This document shows positions 52,579-61,629 of a stretch of 64,000 bases of DNA, piece by piece. Source of the DNA: Oceanidesulfovibrio indonesiensis (GTDB lineage: Bacteria > Desulfobacterota > Desulfovibrionia > Desulfovibrionales > Desulfovibrionaceae); assembly GCF_007625075.1 (NCBI RefSeq), contig NZ_QMIE01000001.1, forward strand, positions 62,001 through 126,000. The letters run 5' to 3'. How positions within the stretch are numbered: the stretch's first letter is position 1; the number at the start of each line of letters is the position of its first letter. The translations under genes and the position numbers were made by a program. Under the pieces are notes generated by a model. The model was not told the origin of the DNA and made no database searches. It saw only the letters and a program-made list of their open reading frames with translations.

Positions 52579-52594
52579 TGGCACGCAACTTGTT
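52579..52594 (+). promoter_or_regulatory. sigma-54 (-24/-12) promoter
   Basis: TGGCAC (52579-52584), 5 nt, TTGTT, against the consensus TGGCAC-N5-TTGC; only the final C of the -12 element differs. It lies about 40 bp before the Trx-like gene. Confidence 0.65.
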
Positions 52595-52632
52595 AGGAGA
52601 CTGGAACCGCCGTTGCCAGGAGAGCAGACGCA

Positions 52633-52953
52633 ATGACCGCCTTCACGAAATCCACAATCCTCGACGTCATGATCCCGGCCACCGAGACCCCTGTGCTCGT
52701 GGGATTTCTGGGAACGTCCTACGCCATGGCCGTTCAGGGCATGGATGTGGAACGGCTGTGCCGCGGCCGGATCGAGTTTTTGCCTGTGTGCGGCAACCCG
52801 GCCTTGTATCCGTCCCATGGCGCGCGCGGATTGCCCACGTACATATTATTCTACCGCGGCCTCGAGATAGGCCGCCATCTCGGCCGCCTCGATTCCCAGG
52901 CTCTGGATTCCCTGATCGAGACCGCGCTTGGAGCCATGCAATGTCCAAGTTGA
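52633..52953 (+). CDS. thioredoxin-fold protein lacking the CxxC active site
   Basis: 106 residues, as in classic thioredoxin. The pattern VLVGFLGTSYAMAV sits at the place of the W-C-G-P-C strand-helix junction, but the two Cys are replaced (GTSYAM); the cis-Pro loop LPTYILFYRG and C-terminal helix are kept. Two other Cys occur (RLCRGR, LPVCGN). Catalytic thiol-disulfide exchange is unlikely; a scaffolding, chaperone-like or sensory role in the module is more plausible. Overlaps the next gene by 13 nt, so expressed together. Confidence 0.78.
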   Translation: MTAFTKSTILDVMIPATETPVLVGFLGTSYAMAVQGMDVERLCRGRIEFLPVCGNPALYPSHGARGLPTYILFYRGLEIGRHLGRLDSQALDSLIETALGAMQCPS

Positions 52954-54512
52954 ACATATACGATCCGGCGGGTGACGATGCCCGCTCCACCACCGGTACT
53001 TCCGCCAGGCCTGCAAAGCTGTTCATCGTCGAGGATTCTCCTACGCTCGCGCTGTACATGGAGCAGTTCTTCCGGGCCGAAGGGTATGAGATCCTTGGAA
53101 CGCGGGACACGGCCGAGGAAGCCCTGAAGGAACTGGATCGGTTGTCCAAGCTGTGCCGCGAGCCGGACGCCGTGCTTCTGGATATTGTCCTCGCCGGCGA
53201 GATGGACGGCGTTGAGGCCGCGCGCACCATTCTTCAACGCTACCAGAGCGCGGTGGTTTTTCTCACCGGAATTCGGGATGTGGAGCGCGCCGTGGCCGTG
53301 CAGCCGCATGCGTACCTGTCCAAGCCTTTCGAGATGCATCAGGCCCGAGCGGTGCTGGAGATCGCCTTGCAGCACAAACGGTTGGAGCTTGAGCTGACGC
53401 GAAAGAAGAATGAACTCGAGGTACTCAACCTCACGCTGGAGCAGCGGGTGCGCGAGCGCAGCGAGGAACTCGTACGCATGGAACGGGAGAAGAATGCGGT
53501 GCTGTCCGGGCTCAAGGACGTTGTGGTCTTCTCGTTATCGCCGGACATGGAGATTCTTTGGACCAACGCCCCCAAGAGCATGTTGCCGGACGCGGGCCGT
53601 ACATGTGTAGGCAAGAGCTATGAAAGACTGTTCCGTTCCAGCAACGGCAACGGCTGCGTTGCCCGGCAGGCCCTGGAATCATGCGCGCCCGCAGAGGGCG
53701 AACTGGTCACCAGAGACGGCCGCCACTGGTTTTCACACTGCAACCCCTTGTTCGACAGGCACGGCCGCGTCGCCAAGCTCGTGCAGGTCATGATGGACAT
53801 CAGCGAGCGGAAGCGCTCGCATGAGGAGATGGAGAAGCTGCATTTCTCCCTGGCGGAGGCGCATGCCGAACTCATGGAGGCGTACCGCCACACCATAGAA
53901 GGCTGGGCGCGCGCCCTGGAGCTCAAGGACAAGGAGACGGAAGGCCATTCCCGCCGCGTGGTGAACATGACCCTGGAGCTGGCGACGGCGTTGGGCGTGG
54001 AAGGCGAGGAGCTCAGCCATATCGAGCACGGCGCAATACTTCACGATATCGGCAAGATGGGTGTTCCCGACTACATTCTGCTCAAGCCCGGCGAGTTGGA
54101 CGCGGAGGAGTGGAACATCATGCGCCGCCATCCGGAGTACGCCTACGAATGGCTTTCTTCCATTCCGTATCTCAAGCCGGCGCTGGCAATACCATACTGC
54201 CATCATGAGCGCTGGGACGGGAAGGGGTATCCGCAGGGACTGGCCGGCGAGGCCATTCCCTATGCCGCGCGTCTTTTTGCCGTGGTGGATGTCTGGGACG
54301 CGCTCATATCGGACAGGCCGTACCGCAAGGCCTGGCCCAAGGCCAAGGCCAAAGCCTACATCCTGGAACAGGCCGGCGCGCAGTTCGATCCCGCAATCGT
54401 CGAGGCGTTCTTCAAGTACGATGTTCCGCGAATCGGAATGAATGGCGCGTCGAGCGTCAGAGTCGCGGCGCAACCTTCCATTCAGGCGCTCTCTACGCCG
54501 CCGGACCTCTGA
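52941..54512 (+). CDS. REC-PAS-HD-GYP protein (predicted c-di-GMP phosphodiesterase)
   Basis: 523 residues from ATG 52941, inside the end of the Trx-like gene. A receiver (~26-140, phosphoacceptor Asp81), a coiled-coil (~145-185), a PAS domain (~190-300) and an HD-GYP domain (~325-505) with HSRRV, AILHDIGKMGVPD, HHERWDGKGYP and DVWDALISDRPYRKA. HD-GYP enzymes degrade cyclic-di-GMP to GMP. This links the sigma-54 module to c-di-GMP turnover and thus to motility or attachment. No kinase is adjacent; a chemoreceptor gene lies at 57717. Confidence 0.92.
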   Translation: MSKLNIYDPAGDDARSTTGTSARPAKLFIVEDSPTLALYMEQFFRAEGYEILGTRDTAEEALKELDRLSKLCREPDAVLLDIVLAGEMDGVEAARTILQRYQSAVVFLTGIRDVERAVAVQPHAYLSKPFEMHQARAVLEIALQHKRLELELTRKKNELEVLNLTLEQRVRERSEELVRMEREKNAVLSGLKDVVVFSLSPDMEILWTNAPKSMLPDAGRTCVGKSYERLFRSSNGNGCVARQALESCAPAEGELVTRDGRHWFSHCNPLFDRHGRVAKLVQVMMDISERKRSHEEMEKLHFSLAEAHAELMEAYRHTIEGWARALELKDKETEGHSRRVVNMTLELATALGVEGEELSHIEHGAILHDIGKMGVPDYILLKPGELDAEEWNIMRRHPEYAYEWLSSIPYLKPALAIPYCHHERWDGKGYPQGLAGEAIPYAARLFAVVDVWDALISDRPYRKAWPKAKAKAYILEQAGAQFDPAIVEAFFKYDVPRIGMNGASSVRVAAQPSIQALSTPPDL

Positions 54513-54595
54513 TTTTTCGGGTCGGATACGAATCCCGCACGGAAGCAATTGTACCAGCAGGCGAGAAGGATATGAGCAACGTTCCAGCCAGGGTG

Positions 54596-55855
54596 TCAGC
54601 GTCCGTAATCAGGGCGGCTTGTGCCCGACGCCTCTGCAAACCATATTCTGAGCGCCCCGGCGAGACCGGCGTCTTCAGCTTCCCGCGCCTGGAACATGGC
54701 GTTTCGTGCAGTTTCCCGGAGCCGTTCCGGACGTGCGAGGCGTCGGCGGATCTCGTGGATGCGACGGGATGCCTCTTCGGCACGGGACGCATCGCCGGCT
54801 TTCTGCGCGAGCTCCAGGATGGCGTGGAAAGCGTCCAGGGACGGCAGGAAGGCCGAGCGCCGCACGGCTGCGGCGAGCGCGCGGGACCAGTCCCGGTTAT
54901 TGCGGAATGCGGCTTCGAGTCTGTCGTACCCAAGCGGCCAGCACGGCTCATCCTCCAGCCTCAGAAAAATCGCATCAGGCTCCGCAGTCGCTGCCGCGTC
55001 CAGCGTGGCGAGGCGCTCCGGCGCCGGCAACAGGTGGGGGTCCAGCCAGGGAGTGAGGCGCAGCACGTAGCCGTCCTTGGCGGCGAGGGCGGCCATGTCC
55101 GGCGCGAGCAACCCGGCGGCGCGGCGGTGGAGCAGGGCGTCGTTGGCGGCTTCCTTGTCGAACCGCCCGGAACTGGCGTGCTCGGCGTGGACCACCACAG
55201 CATCCGGCGACACGGCGAAGTGGTATCCGGCATGGGCGAGCCGAGCGCAGAGGTCGATATCCTCCATGCCGTTGATGAATCCTTCGTGCAATCCGCCATG
55301 CGCGAGGAAGAGCTCCCGGTCCATGCACAGGGCCGCGGCGGTAATGACCTGCAGCCGGCGGCGGCGTCTGGCTACGGGATGGGACGCCGGGAACAGGGCG
55401 TAAAGGTGCACGCACTTGAGACCATAGGCCACGGCCACGCCGAGATGCTGGATGCGCGCATCCGGACCGTCGGCGTAGACAAGCATGGGGCCTACGCCGG
55501 CCAAGTCGGGGTCGGACTCCAGCAGGTCCAGGCATGGGGGGATCGGGTTGGACGTGAGCAGGGTGTCGTTGTTCAGCAAAAAGAGCTGCGTACCGCGGGC
55601 ATGCCGGGCTCCGCGATTCACGGCAGTGGCAAAACCGCGGTTCTTTTCGGAAGTGAGCAGGGCGAAGCGCTCGCCAAACAGGACAGGGCCGAGCAGAGAC
55701 GCTTCCTGCACGGTTCCGTCCGGTGAGCAGTCGTCCACGAGCACGACCTCACACTGATCCGCCGGCACGTGCGCGGCGATGGACTCCAGACACGCGCGTG
55801 TCCGCGGCCACTGGCCATAAGCAGGAATGACGAACGTGATGGGCGGCGAGGGCAT
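54596..55855 (-). CDS. family 2 glycosyltransferase with C-terminal extension
   Basis: 419 residues from ATG 55855; the frame is open to a GTG at 55891, and neither has a clear ribosome site. The GT2 fold is shown by ITFVIPAYGQWPRTRACLESI, VVLVDDCSPDGT and LFLLNNDT, with a later GMEDIDLCARL. The C-terminal ~160 residues are helical, typical of GT2 proteins that add sugars to surface glycans. The donor and acceptor are not known. It is the last gene of a small cluster on the minus strand with a Cys-rich protein and a REC-PAS-PAS protein. Confidence 0.87.
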   Translation of the reverse strand: MPSPPITFVIPAYGQWPRTRACLESIAAHVPADQCEVVLVDDCSPDGTVQEASLLGPVLFGERFALLTSEKNRGFATAVNRGARHARGTQLFLLNNDTLLTSNPIPPCLDLLESDPDLAGVGPMLVYADGPDARIQHLGVAVAYGLKCVHLYALFPASHPVARRRRRLQVITAAALCMDRELFLAHGGLHEGFINGMEDIDLCARLAHAGYHFAVSPDAVVVHAEHASSGRFDKEAANDALLHRRAAGLLAPDMAALAAKDGYVLRLTPWLDPHLLPAPERLATLDAAATAEPDAIFLRLEDEPCWPLGYDRLEAAFRNNRDWSRALAAAVRRSAFLPSLDAFHAILELAQKAGDASRAEEASRRIHEIRRRLARPERLRETARNAMFQAREAEDAGLAGALRIWFAEASGTSRPDYGR

Positions 55856-55922
55856 GAGGTGGATGCGCTTGGGCTCTGACCTGACAGTCACCGCAACGGG
55901 AGTCGGCAGGGTTTGCAGAATG

Positions 55923-56189
55923 TCAGCAGTGGGAGCATTGGCCGCGGTCCTTCATGTAGGTGTCGTAGTCCGGGGCCAGGCAGTCCACGGCGCCGCCCAT
56001 GCGGGACCTGAACTTCTCCGCAGCCGGAATCGCCGGCGCCTCCGGGTGGGTGCATTCCGCCTGAACCAGGGACAGCTTCCTGATCTCACCGGAGCTCTTG
56101 TACTCGTAGGTGCCGCAATGCTTGCACACATAGCGGGTCGCACGGCGTTGGCAGTCGCAATCGGTTTTGACGAATTGATGCTTGTTCAT
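55923..56189 (-). CDS. small cysteine-rich protein, zinc-ribbon-like
   Basis: 88 residues with eight Cys: CDC near the N terminus, YVCKHCG (a CxxC with following Gly, typical of zinc ribbons), AECTHPE, VDCLAP and the C-terminal CSHC. It probably binds zinc. No clear ribosome site upstream. It is flanked by the REC-PAS-PAS gene (7 bp) and the glycosyltransferase gene (67 bp) on the same strand. Function unknown. Confidence 0.62.
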   Translation of the reverse strand: MNKHQFVKTDCDCQRRATRYVCKHCGTYEYKSSGEIRKLSLVQAECTHPEAPAIPAAEKFRSRMGGAVDCLAPDYDTYMKDRGQCSHC

Positions 56190-56196
56190 GCGCGGG

Positions 56197-57303
56197 TCAG
56201 AGAAGGTTGCCGTGGCGAAACAGGAACAATGCGCCGATGAGGTCGCCCTGCGGGCCTTTGTAGGGAGAGACTATAACAGCGGAGGCGGCGTCCGGGGAAG
56301 AGGCTGTAGCAGGTGTTTCCGGGGCGAGAGCGAACGTTTCGAAGGCGCGCCTGCACTGCGAGAGGATGGCGTCCGGCAGCACATCGGCAAGCCGGCAGCC
56401 CTCCAGGCTCCCGTTCCTGGTGAAATGGTCGGCGAAGGGTTTGTTGTGGAGGATGATGTTGTGTTCCATGTCCGTGAGCACGAGTGGGGCAGGCAGGGAG
56501 TCGATGGTCTGGTGCAGGAGGTTGAGGGTGACGCTCAGGTTCTCCTCGGCTTCCTTGGCCTCTGTGATGTCCACGACCACGCCCACAATGAAGGCGATGC
56601 CTCCTTTGTCGTCCGGAATGGCCCGCAGGTGCTCCGAGACCCAGATGAGGTCGCCGTCGCGGCCGAGCACTCCGCTGCGCACGCGGACCAGCTCATGTTC
56701 AGTTTCGAGCCGCCGAACCAGCTGGGTCCAGCGTCCGGGAGCGTCATGGTACTGCATGGCGATGTCCCGCAGGCAATCGACCGCCTCGGCAGGAGAGTCG
56801 TATCCCAGAATGCGCGCGAACCCGTGGTTGGCGTCTGTCACTCGGCCGTCCGGAGTGGCCTGGTAGATACCGGCGACAGCGTTGTTGAAAAGAGAGCGAT
56901 AGCGCTTTTCGCTCTGGCGCAGGCGCTGCTCCATGCGATGGTTCATGACGGCCAGCTGAATGTTCGCAGCCAGATCGCTCTTGTGGATTGGTTTCTGAAT
57001 ATAGCATGCCGCGCTGGGGCCTTCGCCGTCCAGAACTTCTTCGGCCGACAGGCTGGTGAGGAAAATGACAGGCACATCGTATTCCGCAGTGATGCGGGCT
57101 GCTGCCTCCCTGCCGTCCGTGTCGCCATCGAGCAGTATGTCCATGAGCACGAGGTCGGGCGCCGCGTCAGTCATCCGCTCGAAGCATTCCCGGGCGCTCG
57201 AAACCATGGCGGCCACCTCGTGGCCCATTTCGCTCAGAAAACGTTGCAGGCAATGCTGGGTTACAGTGTCGTCCTCGACCACAAGAATGGAATATGTATG
57301 CAT
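56197..57303 (-). CDS. REC-PAS-PAS signalling protein without an output domain
   Basis: 368 residues from ATG 57303 (no clear ribosome site; the longer frame to 57714 is composed of unlikely sequence). A receiver (~5-120, phosphoacceptor Asp55, Lys in IQKPI), PAS1 (~135-250), PAS2 (~265-365). No kinase, cyclase or DNA-binding part follows. It may pass a signal by protein contact, or be an N-terminal module whose output is a separate protein. The gene lies divergent from the chemoreceptor gene; the interval has a CRP-like palindrome. Confidence 0.87.
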   Translation of the reverse strand: MHTYSILVVEDDTVTQHCLQRFLSEMGHEVAAMVSSARECFERMTDAAPDLVLMDILLDGDTDGREAAARITAEYDVPVIFLTSLSAEEVLDGEGPSAACYIQKPIHKSDLAANIQLAVMNHRMEQRLRQSEKRYRSLFNNAVAGIYQATPDGRVTDANHGFARILGYDSPAEAVDCLRDIAMQYHDAPGRWTQLVRRLETEHELVRVRSGVLGRDGDLIWVSEHLRAIPDDKGGIAFIVGVVVDITEAKEAEENLSVTLNLLHQTIDSLPAPLVLTDMEHNIILHNKPFADHFTRNGSLEGCRLADVLPDAILSQCRRAFETFALAPETPATASSPDAASAVIVSPYKGPQGDLIGALFLFRHGNLL

Positions 57304-57716
57304 GGTTGTCGAAATCTGGTGTTGGAATTCAGTTGCGGCGGTCTTATGCAGGGAACAGGGCGTTGCGATGGCGCCGGGAGCAGGAGGGTTCTGCATTCTC
57401 GTTATTATAATGATGAAACAACCCCAGCGGGCCACAGGCGAATGTCGCGGGAACGGAGCGCACAGCGAATGACTTTCAAACAATACTACCCGGAAGTGGC
57501 GGTTTGGTGAAGATTGAAGAAACCATACCATGAAAGTGGTGGTATTGAAAGGTTTTGTTCTATATTTCACAAAATATTGCCTTGTTGAACGGATTTTGCC
57601 TCGCAGCGAGTCAATATATTGTGCTGATTTGCACAATCGACAACCTTGTTGATTGTAACCAAAAAGCATGTATGAAGTGACTAAAAAATCTAACATAAGT
57701 ATGGGGGCGGCCATTT
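57304..57716. other. 413-bp AT-rich region between divergent REC-PAS-PAS and chemoreceptor genes
   Basis: Its right half is markedly AT-rich compared with the rest of the window and includes the palindrome at 57618-57637. No open frame with a ribosome site, no RNA gene and no sigma-28 promoter consensus was found. Confidence 0.5.
57618..57637. promoter_or_regulatory. 20-bp palindrome, ATTGTGC-N6-GCACAAT
   Basis: Perfect 7-bp arms with a 6-bp centre, 80 bp upstream of the chemoreceptor start. The spacing and TTGTG/CACAA core resemble sites of CRP/FNR-family regulators such as HcpR. A regulator is not nearby. The assignment is by pattern. Confidence 0.5.
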
Positions 57717-60143
57717 ATGACAATTCGCACGAAGATCAGTCTTCCTCTCATTTGCTTCACTATCGTATTGGGTACGGTGAGCTACTTTGTCATTCAAAGT
57801 CAGCTCCACGGGTTGACGCAACGCAGCCTGAGGTCACTTGCCGAGAACAAGGCCGAGGAGTTCAACCTCGCTATTGAAACGAGCTCCGGATTGTCGCTCA
57901 CCCTGGCGAGCATGGCCGCGAGCCGTGATGGTGTCGTTGCGGCCTACCAGACAGCGCTTTCCGGAAACATCGACGATCCGGAAAGCCCCTCCGCCCAGGT
58001 TGCCAGGGAGATGCTCCGAAAGGAATTCGCCAAGGCGGCGGCCATGGTTTCCCGGAACATGGACGGCCAGCAGCTGCGGGTCCATTTCCACCTGCCCAAC
58101 GGCAGGAGTCTCGTTCGCCTGTGGCGGGAGAAGCAGGCGAGGCAGAACGGCGAATGGGTGGATGTCTCGGACGACCTGACTTCGTTCCGGCAGACGGTGC
58201 TGGACGTTAATGCCAACGGGAAGGCGGTTTCAGGCATCGAGTTGGGCCGCGGCGGATTCGTCATGCGCGGGCTCTCGCCGGTGCTCGGGGAGGGCGGGGA
58301 ACCCCTCGGCTCGGTGGAGGCCCTCGTCGATTTCGAGCCGGTGCTGCAAGGCGCAGCCCGTGGCTCGGATCAGAAGCTCTTCCTGTTCATGAACAAGGAC
58401 AAGCTTTCCATAACCACCCGCCTGCAGGACGAAAAGGCCCATCCCGTTTTCGGCGGCAAGTACGTGTTCGTGGACGGCGCCGGGGAATACGCCATCGATG
58501 CGGCGGATGTGCCCGTCGAGCTGCTGGATGCAGGGCGGGAATCCGTGGTGACGAGTCTATTAGGTGATACGGCGCTGGGCGCATTCCCGATCCGCGACTA
58601 CCAGGGCAACCAGATCGGCGTGATCGCGTATGCTTCGGACTTCTCGGAGCAGGTCGGAATCATCGACAACACGCTCTGGACACTCATTGTCCTGCTCGCG
58701 GCCATCCTGGTTCTGCCGGGGATTGTCGGCTATTTCGTGGTCGCACGGTTCGTGGCCAGGCCCGTGAACCAGATGATCGCCAGGATCAAGGACATTGCCG
58801 AGGACCGCGCCAATCTCCAGGAAAGGCTTGAAGACAGGCAAAACGACGAGATCGGCGCGCTGGCCACATGGTTCAACCGACTCATGGGCAAGATCGAGGA
58901 TATACTCTGCAATGTGGAGGGGTACCAGAATCTGGTGAACGCTGTGCCCGATCCCATCTTCGCCGTGGACGACGACTACAACTTCCTGGTGGCGAACACC
59001 GCCACGGAGAAGTTCCTCGGCTGCACTATCGAGGAACTCAAGCAGTACAAGTGCCGGGACAAATTCCGCACCCAGGTGTGCAACACAGACAAATGCCCCA
59101 TAGCCATGGCCAAGAAGATCAACGGCGCATACCAGGCCGAGATCATCAACATCGGAAGCGATGAGAATCCCCATTTCATCCAGCCGGTGGGCGACATCCT
59201 CAAGGATTGTTACGACAAGAAGATCGGCTATGTGGAGGTGGCGCGCGACGTTTCCGCCCTCGTCGAAAAGGATCGGCAGACACAGGAGGCGATGCGCCGC
59301 ATTGAACAGGTGAACGAGGAAATAACCCTGGCGACCACGGAAATCGCCGCGGCTGCGGATCAGATGGCCGAGCGGTTCAAATCCATCACCGCAGGGGCTG
59401 AGGATCAGTCGACCCGCGCCGGCGAAACGGCCACCGCCATGGAGGAGATGAACGCCACGGTGCTGGAGGTTGCCAAAAGCGCCAGCGAGGCTGCGGATCA
59501 GGCCGGACGGGCGCGCGAGCGCGCCGAGGCGGGGGCGGACGTGGTGAACCAGGCTGTGGTGTCCATCGGCGAGGTGCGCAATCAGGCGCTCGCTCTCAAG
59601 GAATCCATGAGCGCACTCGGCAGCCAGGTCGAAGGAATCGGCAGGGTCATGGCCGTGATCAACGACATCGCCGACCAGACCAATCTGCTCGCCCTGAACG
59701 CGGCCATCGAGGCGGCGCGGGCCGGCGAAGCGGGCAGAGGCTTCGCCGTGGTGGCAGACGAAGTGCGCAAGCTGGCCGAGAAGACCATGTCCGCCACAAG
59801 CGAGGTGGGCACGGCAATACGCGACATTCAGGAAGGCGCACGACGCAACATGCAGGTGGTGGACGTGGCGGCGAACGCGGTGGAGCAATCCGCCGACCTG
59901 GCCAACGAGTCCGGCAATTCGCTCAATCAGATCGTCGAACTCGTGGTGACCACCACGGACCGTGTGCAGTCCATCGCCACGGCGGCGGAGCAGCAGTCCG
60001 CGGCCAGCGAGGAGATCAACCAAGCCGTGGTCGAGGTCAACCGCATCGCCCAGGAGACCACACGGAGCATGGAGGAGGCAAACAGCGCGGTCCGCAGCCT
60101 GAGCACCCAGGCGGAGAAGCTGCGAAGCATTGCTTCCTCGTAA
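57717..60143 (+). CDS. methyl-accepting chemotaxis protein with periplasmic sensor and cysteine-rich PAS
   Basis: 808 residues. A GGGGGCGG site lies before the ATG. TM1 (~8-26), a large periplasmic dCache-like domain (~35-300) with a [15 protein letters not shown] stretch, TM2 (~315-345), HAMP (~345-395), a cytoplasmic PAS (~400-520) with CRDKF, VCNTDKC clustered Cys, then the methyl-accepting helices and the tip region ([31 protein letters not shown]) that contacts CheA/CheW. It lacks the C-terminal pentapeptide for CheR/CheB. Ligands of dCache domains are often small organic acids or sulfonates; the Cys-rich PAS could add redox or metal sensing. Confidence 0.93.
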   Translation: MTIRTKISLPLICFTIVLGTVSYFVIQSQLHGLTQRSLRSLAENKAEEFNLAIETSSGLSLTLASMAASRDGVVAAYQTALSGNIDDPESPSAQVAREMLRKEFAKAAAMVSRNMDGQQLRVHFHLPNGRSLVRLWREKQARQNGEWVDVSDDLTSFRQTVLDVNANGKAVSGIELGRGGFVMRGLSPVLGEGGEPLGSVEALVDFEPVLQGAARGSDQKLFLFMNKDKLSITTRLQDEKAHPVFGGKYVFVDGAGEYAIDAADVPVELLDAGRESVVTSLLGDTALGAFPIRDYQGNQIGVIAYASDFSEQVGIIDNTLWTLIVLLAAILVLPGIVGYFVVARFVARPVNQMIARIKDIAEDRANLQERLEDRQNDEIGALATWFNRLMGKIEDILCNVEGYQNLVNAVPDPIFAVDDDYNFLVANTATEKFLGCTIEELKQYKCRDKFRTQVCNTDKCPIAMAKKINGAYQAEIINIGSDENPHFIQPVGDILKDCYDKKIGYVEVARDVSALVEKDRQTQEAMRRIEQVNEEITLATTEIAAAADQMAERFKSITAGAEDQSTRAGETATAMEEMNATVLEVAKSASEAADQAGRARERAEAGADVVNQAVVSIGEVRNQALALKESMSALGSQVEGIGRVMAVINDIADQTNLLALNAAIEAARAGEAGRGFAVVADEVRKLAEKTMSATSEVGTAIRDIQEGARRNMQVVDVAANAVEQSADLANESGNSLNQIVELVVTTTDRVQSIATAAEQQSAASEEINQAVVEVNRIAQETTRSMEEANSAVRSLSTQAEKLRSIASS

Positions 60144-60243
60144 AGCCGGCCAGCTGCTGCGGGCGGCGTGCGGCTCGCATGCATCACATAGCAGCGTGGA
60201 GCGGTACGCGCAGCACAAGCCGCTCCGCGCCCGTATTCGCCCT

Positions 60244-60283
60244 CAAGAAGTGCATTGCAACGCAGTGCACTTCTTGTGCTTTT
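60244..60283 (+). terminator. intrinsic terminator after the chemoreceptor
   Basis: CAAGAAGTGCA (60244-60254) pairs perfectly with TGCACTTCTTG (60266-60276) across 11 nt, followed by TGCTTTTG. An 11-bp perfect stem. Confidence 0.6.
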
Positions 60284-60410
60284 GATGAAAGCCGAATCCC
60301 TGCGCGGTTGGCTGTCGCCATCGGAACGATTCCAGGGTATGCTTGCGGCGAGTCGGACAAAGGATATCCAACAGCAACAGCTTATGACTATACATTCAGG
60401 ATAATCGCTC

Positions 60411-61181
60411 GTGCGCATCATCGCACACATTTCGGATCTGCATTTCGGCGCCGTGCGGGGGGACCTTGTGAGGAATCTCCGCGAATCCCTGCTGGAACAC
60501 GCGCCCCATGTAGTGGCGATAAGCGGCGACCTGACGCAGCGTGCGCGTTCGCGGCAGTTCGCCGAGGCCACGTCCTTTCTTTCTTCGCTGCCGTTCCCTC
60601 TGCTCACGGTTCCCGGCAACCATGATATTCCGTTGTACAATATCTACCGCCGCTGGACCAAACCCCTGGCCGGTTACCGCCGCGCCGTAGGGGATGCGGC
60701 TACGTTCTACGAGAACGGCGAGGTGGCGCTGGTGGGGCTGGACACGACCAAGCCGTTCGGCTGGAAGGAAGGCCGTTTTTCCAGACGGCGACTGGGGCGG
60801 CTGGCGACCATACTCGAACGCGTTCCGGAAACGGATATCCGCATCGTCGTCGCGCACCATCCCTTGCCTTCACACAAGCTCGCCGCGCTGACGCGGACCC
60901 ATCGCATAGACATGGTGCTCACCGGGCACCACCATGTGGGCCGGCACGACGTATTGGCCGAAACCCTGGGGACGCGGTCATGCCTGACCATCCATGCGGG
61001 CACGGCGGTTTCGCACCGGCTGCGGGGTCAGGACAACTCGTTCAACATCCTGCGCGTGGAGAGAAACCGTGTCGATCTGGAGCTGATGTTGTGGTGCGAT
61101 GGCTGCTTCGAAGCGGCGGAGAAGCATCGGTTCGTTCGGGAGCGCGGGAGCTGGCGCAAAGTCGAGGACATGCGTGCGTAA
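60411..61181 (+). CDS. metallophosphoesterase
   Basis: 256 residues from GTG 60411 (AGGA upstream). The calcineurin-like metal-binding motifs are all there: HISDLHFG, SGDLTQ, PGNHDIP, AHHPL and GHHHVG. The size fits cyclic nucleotide phosphodiesterase/LpxH-like enzymes. Coupled to the DgkA-like gene (GTG of the latter overlaps the last 8 nt), which suggests a role in lipid or membrane phosphate turnover, but this is inferred from order alone. Substrate unknown. Confidence 0.88.
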   Translation: MRIIAHISDLHFGAVRGDLVRNLRESLLEHAPHVVAISGDLTQRARSRQFAEATSFLSSLPFPLLTVPGNHDIPLYNIYRRWTKPLAGYRRAVGDAATFYENGEVALVGLDTTKPFGWKEGRFSRRRLGRLATILERVPETDIRIVVAHHPLPSHKLAALTRTHRIDMVLTGHHHVGRHDVLAETLGTRSCLTIHAGTAVSHRLRGQDNSFNILRVERNRVDLELMLWCDGCFEAAEKHRFVRERGSWRKVEDMRA

Positions 61182-61551
61182 CAAGTTCCTGAACACGGGG
61201 ACGCCCGGGTTTCACCCTCTCCAGAAAATAAGGATCATAGTCGGCGGTTTATTCTCCGCCATGCGCTATGATCTGAGCGTGGCCTACAAGGTGGTCATCT
61301 CGGCAGCGCTGCTGGCGGTCCTGTTCTTCATGCGCCAGTGGGTGGACTTCCTGCTCATCTTCGTGGCCACGTCCGTCATGTTGACCGCCGAGATTTTCAA
61401 CAGCTGCATCGAGGCCATCTGCGATTTCATCGAAACGCACGAAGACGAGAAGATCAAGCTTATCAAGGACATGGCCGCCGGAGGCACGGGCCTGTGCATC
61501 TTCACCTGGGTACTTGTGGTTGGGTACGAGGTGGCCGGCCTGCTCTTCTGA
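61174..61551 (+). CDS. diacylglycerol kinase-like membrane protein (DgkA family)
   Basis: 125 residues from GTG 61174 (GAGG 6 nt upstream), overlapping the metallophosphoesterase stop by 8 nt. Three transmembrane segments follow an N-terminal amphipathic helix, with the DgkA signature TAEIFNSCIEAICDFIETH, where the active-site Glu and Asn are kept, and DMAAGGTGLCI. DgkA proteins phosphorylate diacylglycerol or undecaprenol in the inner membrane. It is the correct size. Confidence 0.85.
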   Translation: MRNKFLNTGTPGFHPLQKIRIIVGGLFSAMRYDLSVAYKVVISAALLAVLFFMRQWVDFLLIFVATSVMLTAEIFNSCIEAICDFIETHEDEKIKLIKDMAAGGTGLCIFTWVLVVGYEVAGLLF

Positions 61552-61629
61552 TCCGGTCTTGCATCCGGGAAACATCACCGCTGGCCAGCGCCGGCAAACT
61601 CCACGATTATACGGCGTAGAGAGTCGCGC

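Larger units (their letters stand above)
52304..52632. other. 329-bp control region between the sigma-54 activator and the Trx-like gene
   Basis: Contains the half-site array (52324-52497) and the -24/-12 promoter (52579-52594), which are listed separately. No gene was found in it. Confidence 0.6.

Noticed and set aside
58560-60218. 552-codon minus-strand frame opposite the chemoreceptor
   Set aside because: Antisense of a clear methyl-accepting protein; repetitive H/L/V composition without domain.
60218-60411. Possible tRNA near the chemoreceptor terminator
   Set aside because: Only one stem could be drawn; no cloverleaf, anticodon arm or TTCGA-type loop was found.
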